From HGM11788 sp964654945 (lineage in GTDB: Bacteria; Bacillota; Clostridia; Lachnospirales; CAG-274): DNA of 22,480 nt. Shown here in pieces: positions 20,643 through 22,480 of the stretch. The position numbers and the translations under genes were made by a program. The stretch covers positions 1 through 22,480 of the forward strand of contig CAZZLN010000028.1 in the NCBI GenBank assembly GCA_964654945.1, given 5' to 3'. Every line of letters begins with the position of its first letter. The stretch's first letter is position 1. The notes under the pieces were generated by a model. That model saw only the letters and a program-made list of their open reading frames with translations, had not been told where the DNA came from and did not search any database.

Positions 20643-22400
20643 ATGGCAAAATGGTTTGTTAAAAAGAAAAAAGTTAATATAGATTATATGTGCAGTGACC
20701 TTAAAATTCATAAGCCTTTAGCCTATGCCTTAAACGGCAGAGGAATTAAATATAAAATGGCTGCAGATGAATATTTTAATTCAATCAATTCAGAATTTGA
20801 GGATATAACTCACCTTAAAGATGTTAAAAAGGCTTTTGATATTATAATAAAAGAAATAGAAAAAGGCTCTCCCATATGTGTATATGGCGATTATGATGCT
20901 GATGGGGTTATGAGTACTGTTATTTTGTGTAAGGCTTTAAGCTGTCTGGGTGCAGAGGCTTCTTATTTTATACCAAACAGAGTTGAAGACGGATATGGTC
21001 TTAGCAATTCTTCTGTTGTAAATATTGCACAGAGAGGAATTAAGCTTATTATAACCTGTGATAACGGCATTTCCGCTTCCGAACAGATTGAGCTTGCAAA
21101 AAAATTTGATATGAAAGTGGTTGTTCTTGACCACCATGAACCTAAGTTTACAGAAGAAAAGGGAGTAAGAAATGATATTGTGCCTGATGCAGATGCTGTT
21201 GTTGATGCAAAACTTAAAGACAGCGGATATTCTTTTAAAGAAATGTGTGCAGGAGGGCTGTGTTACAGATTTTCAAAGGGTCTTTTTAAATATTTGAATA
21301 AGGACTTTTCTCCTCTTGAAAATGAGCTTATAACCTTTGCAGGAATTGCAACTATATGCGATGTAGTTGACCTTTTGGGCGAAAACAGAACTCTTGCTCA
21401 AATTGCCATTAAAAATATAAACAGCAATATTGAAAATATCGGTCTTAAAGCTCTTGTTGAAATTAAGGGTGTTGAAAATATAAATTCATACCACATAGGC
21501 TTTATAATAGGTCCTTGCATAAATGCCGTCGGCAGACTTGATACTGCTGCTGTTGCAGTTGATTTGTTTCTTACAAATGATGATGCAGAAGCTTTTAAAA
21601 TGGCTGAAAAATTAAGCAGTATTAATGATGAAAGAAAAAATATGACAAACAAAGGTGTTGAGGAGGTTATATCCCAAATAGGCGAAAATCCTGATGACAA
21701 AATTCTTGTTATATATAATGAAAAAATACATGAAAGTATTGCCGGAATTATAGCAGGCAAAATAAGAGAAATATATAACAGACCCGCTATTGTTCTTACT
21801 AAGTCAAAGGATGGTGCCAAAGGCTCCGCGCGTTCAATAGAAGCCTACAATATTTTTGAAGGACTTTATGAACATAATGAGCTGCTTAGTCATTTTGGCG
21901 GTCATTCTATGGCTGCCGGACTTTCGCTCCCTATAGAAAATATTGATATATTAAGAAAAAAACTGAATGATGACTGCAATCTGTTTAATGATGACCTTGT
22001 TGAAGTTTATACTATTGATGGTGCCTTATGCCTTGAGGATATAACAGAGGAGGCTGTCGATGAGCTTGATTTATTAAAACCTTATGGAAAAGCTAACGAA
22101 ACTCCTTTATTTGGCTCTACAGGACTTAGAGTTGTATCCTTCGGACTTATGGGAAAGGATAATAGATTTATAAGAGTTGTACTTAGAGATAATAATGGAT
22201 ATGAAATCAGAGGTGTGGATTTTTCTAACTACAATAAGTGGGAAAAAATTATAAATAATGAGGGCTATTCTATGGAGATGGCTAATATTGCCAAGCCTGT
22301 AGTTGATATTGTGTATCAGCTTGATATTAATGAGTATAGGGGATTTAGAAATCCGCAGCTTAAAATTAAAGATGTAAGAACATCAAAAATAAGGAATTAA
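20643..22400 (+). CDS. recJ: Single-stranded-DNA-specific exonuclease RecJ
   Basis: DHH-family 5'-3' exonuclease acting on single-stranded DNA in recombination and repair. Seen in 585 aa: motif I GDYDADGVMS (Asp83, Asp85), motif II ITCDNG near 139, motif III LDHHEP near 163 and the later INAVGRLDTA region, which together form the DHH metal site; then DHHA1 GGHSMAAGLS near 420; and a C-terminal OB-like domain (GSTGLRVVSFGLMG onwards). Length is at the short end of the family, without extra C-terminal domains. The ATG at 20643 is chosen because GAGG at 20633-20636 is 6 bases upstream; the alternative TTG at 20631 lies within the terminator T-run. Transcription must come from read-through of the terminator or from a promoter not seen here. 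Confidence 0.95.
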   Translation: MAKWFVKKKKVNIDYMCSDLKIHKPLAYALNGRGIKYKMAADEYFNSINSEFEDITHLKDVKKAFDIIIKEIEKGSPICVYGDYDADGVMSTVILCKALSCLGAEASYFIPNRVEDGYGLSNSSVVNIAQRGIKLIITCDNGISASEQIELAKKFDMKVVVLDHHEPKFTEEKGVRNDIVPDADAVVDAKLKDSGYSFKEMCAGGLCYRFSKGLFKYLNKDFSPLENELITFAGIATICDVVDLLGENRTLAQIAIKNINSNIENIGLKALVEIKGVENINSYHIGFIIGPCINAVGRLDTAAVAVDLFLTNDDAEAFKMAEKLSSINDERKNMTNKGVEEVISQIGENPDDKILVIYNEKIHESIAGIIAGKIREIYNRPAIVLTKSKDGAKGSARSIEAYNIFEGLYEHNELLSHFGGHSMAAGLSLPIENIDILRKKLNDDCNLFNDDLVEVYTIDGALCLEDITEEAVDELDLLKPYGKANETPLFGSTGLRVVSFGLMGKDNRFIRVVLRDNNGYEIRGVDFSNYNKWEKIINNEGYSMEMANIAKPVVDIVYQLDINEYRGFRNPQLKIKDVRTSKIRN

Positions 22401-22436
22401 TGCTGCTAAAATCTTATAAAAATTAAAATAAATATG

Positions 22437-22465
22437 TTGACAATGGTAAAAAGATGTGTTAATAT
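22437..22465 (+). promoter_or_regulatory. Sigma-A promoter at right edge, for a gene beyond the window
   Basis: TTGACA (22437-22442), exactly 17 bases, TAATAT (22460-22465), with TG one base before the -10 box. It lies after the recJ stop; the gene it drives is outside the window. No terminator is visible between recJ and this promoter. Confidence 0.7.
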
Positions 22466-22480
22466 ATTTTTTGTTGCTGA

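Noticed and set aside
1..22480. tRNA, rRNA, transposase, integrase or phage genes
   Set aside because: None were recognised in any reading frame or as cloverleaf patterns.

Overview
The window comes from a low-GC, endospore-forming member of the Clostridia. The markers are a SipL-type spore coat protein (SPOCS/DUF3794 repeats plus LysM), the Clostridia-restricted SCIFF peptide with its radical SAM maturase, a flavin reductase-rubredoxin fusion typical of anaerobes, and AT-rich intergenic DNA with AAGGAGG-type ribosome binding sites. The family within Clostridia cannot be fixed from this sequence.

Left part, 1-10142, minus strand: a compact five-gene surface-glycan operon. In transcription order it encodes a two-domain GT2+GT4 glycosyltransferase, a methyltransferase/kinase-like/coiled-coil protein with the layout of the O-antigen chain terminator WbdD, an ABC-2 permease (Wzm type), its ATPase with a C-terminal Wzt-like domain, and a large polytopic sulfatase-fold phosphoglycerol transferase (LtaS/GacH type). 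Together they suggest a polymer that is built inside the cell, capped, exported by the ABC transporter and then decorated outside. The operon is bracketed by two ~55-bp direct repeats (1-55 and 10308-10359), and a G9 tract lies upstream of its start.

Middle part, 10360-16362: a hairpin-rich 200-bp spacer, then coaX and a flavin reductase-rubredoxin gene on the minus strand. Divergent from them, through a shared promoter region, are coaBC and an Mrp/Nbp35-type ATPase. A terminator follows that overlaps a sigma-E-like promoter and contains the ribosome binding site of sipL. sipL is followed 3 bp later by a short, divergent UppS-like gene, which would place that gene under sporulation control.

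Right part, 16363-22480: the SCIFF peptide gene (scfA, 46 codons) and its maturase gene (scfB), separated by a terminator/attenuator hairpin. A structured spacer related to the flanking repeats comes next. secD and secF follow from a consensus sigma-A promoter. A multi-hairpin leader ending in an intrinsic terminator sits directly before recJ. A strong promoter at the right edge points to a gene beyond the window.

Most of the window is recognisable. The least ordinary parts are the repeat-flanked glycan cassette with a WbdD-like protein, the promoter/terminator/ribosome-binding-site overlap at sipL, the UppS-like protein with altered active-site motifs, and the folded recJ leader.
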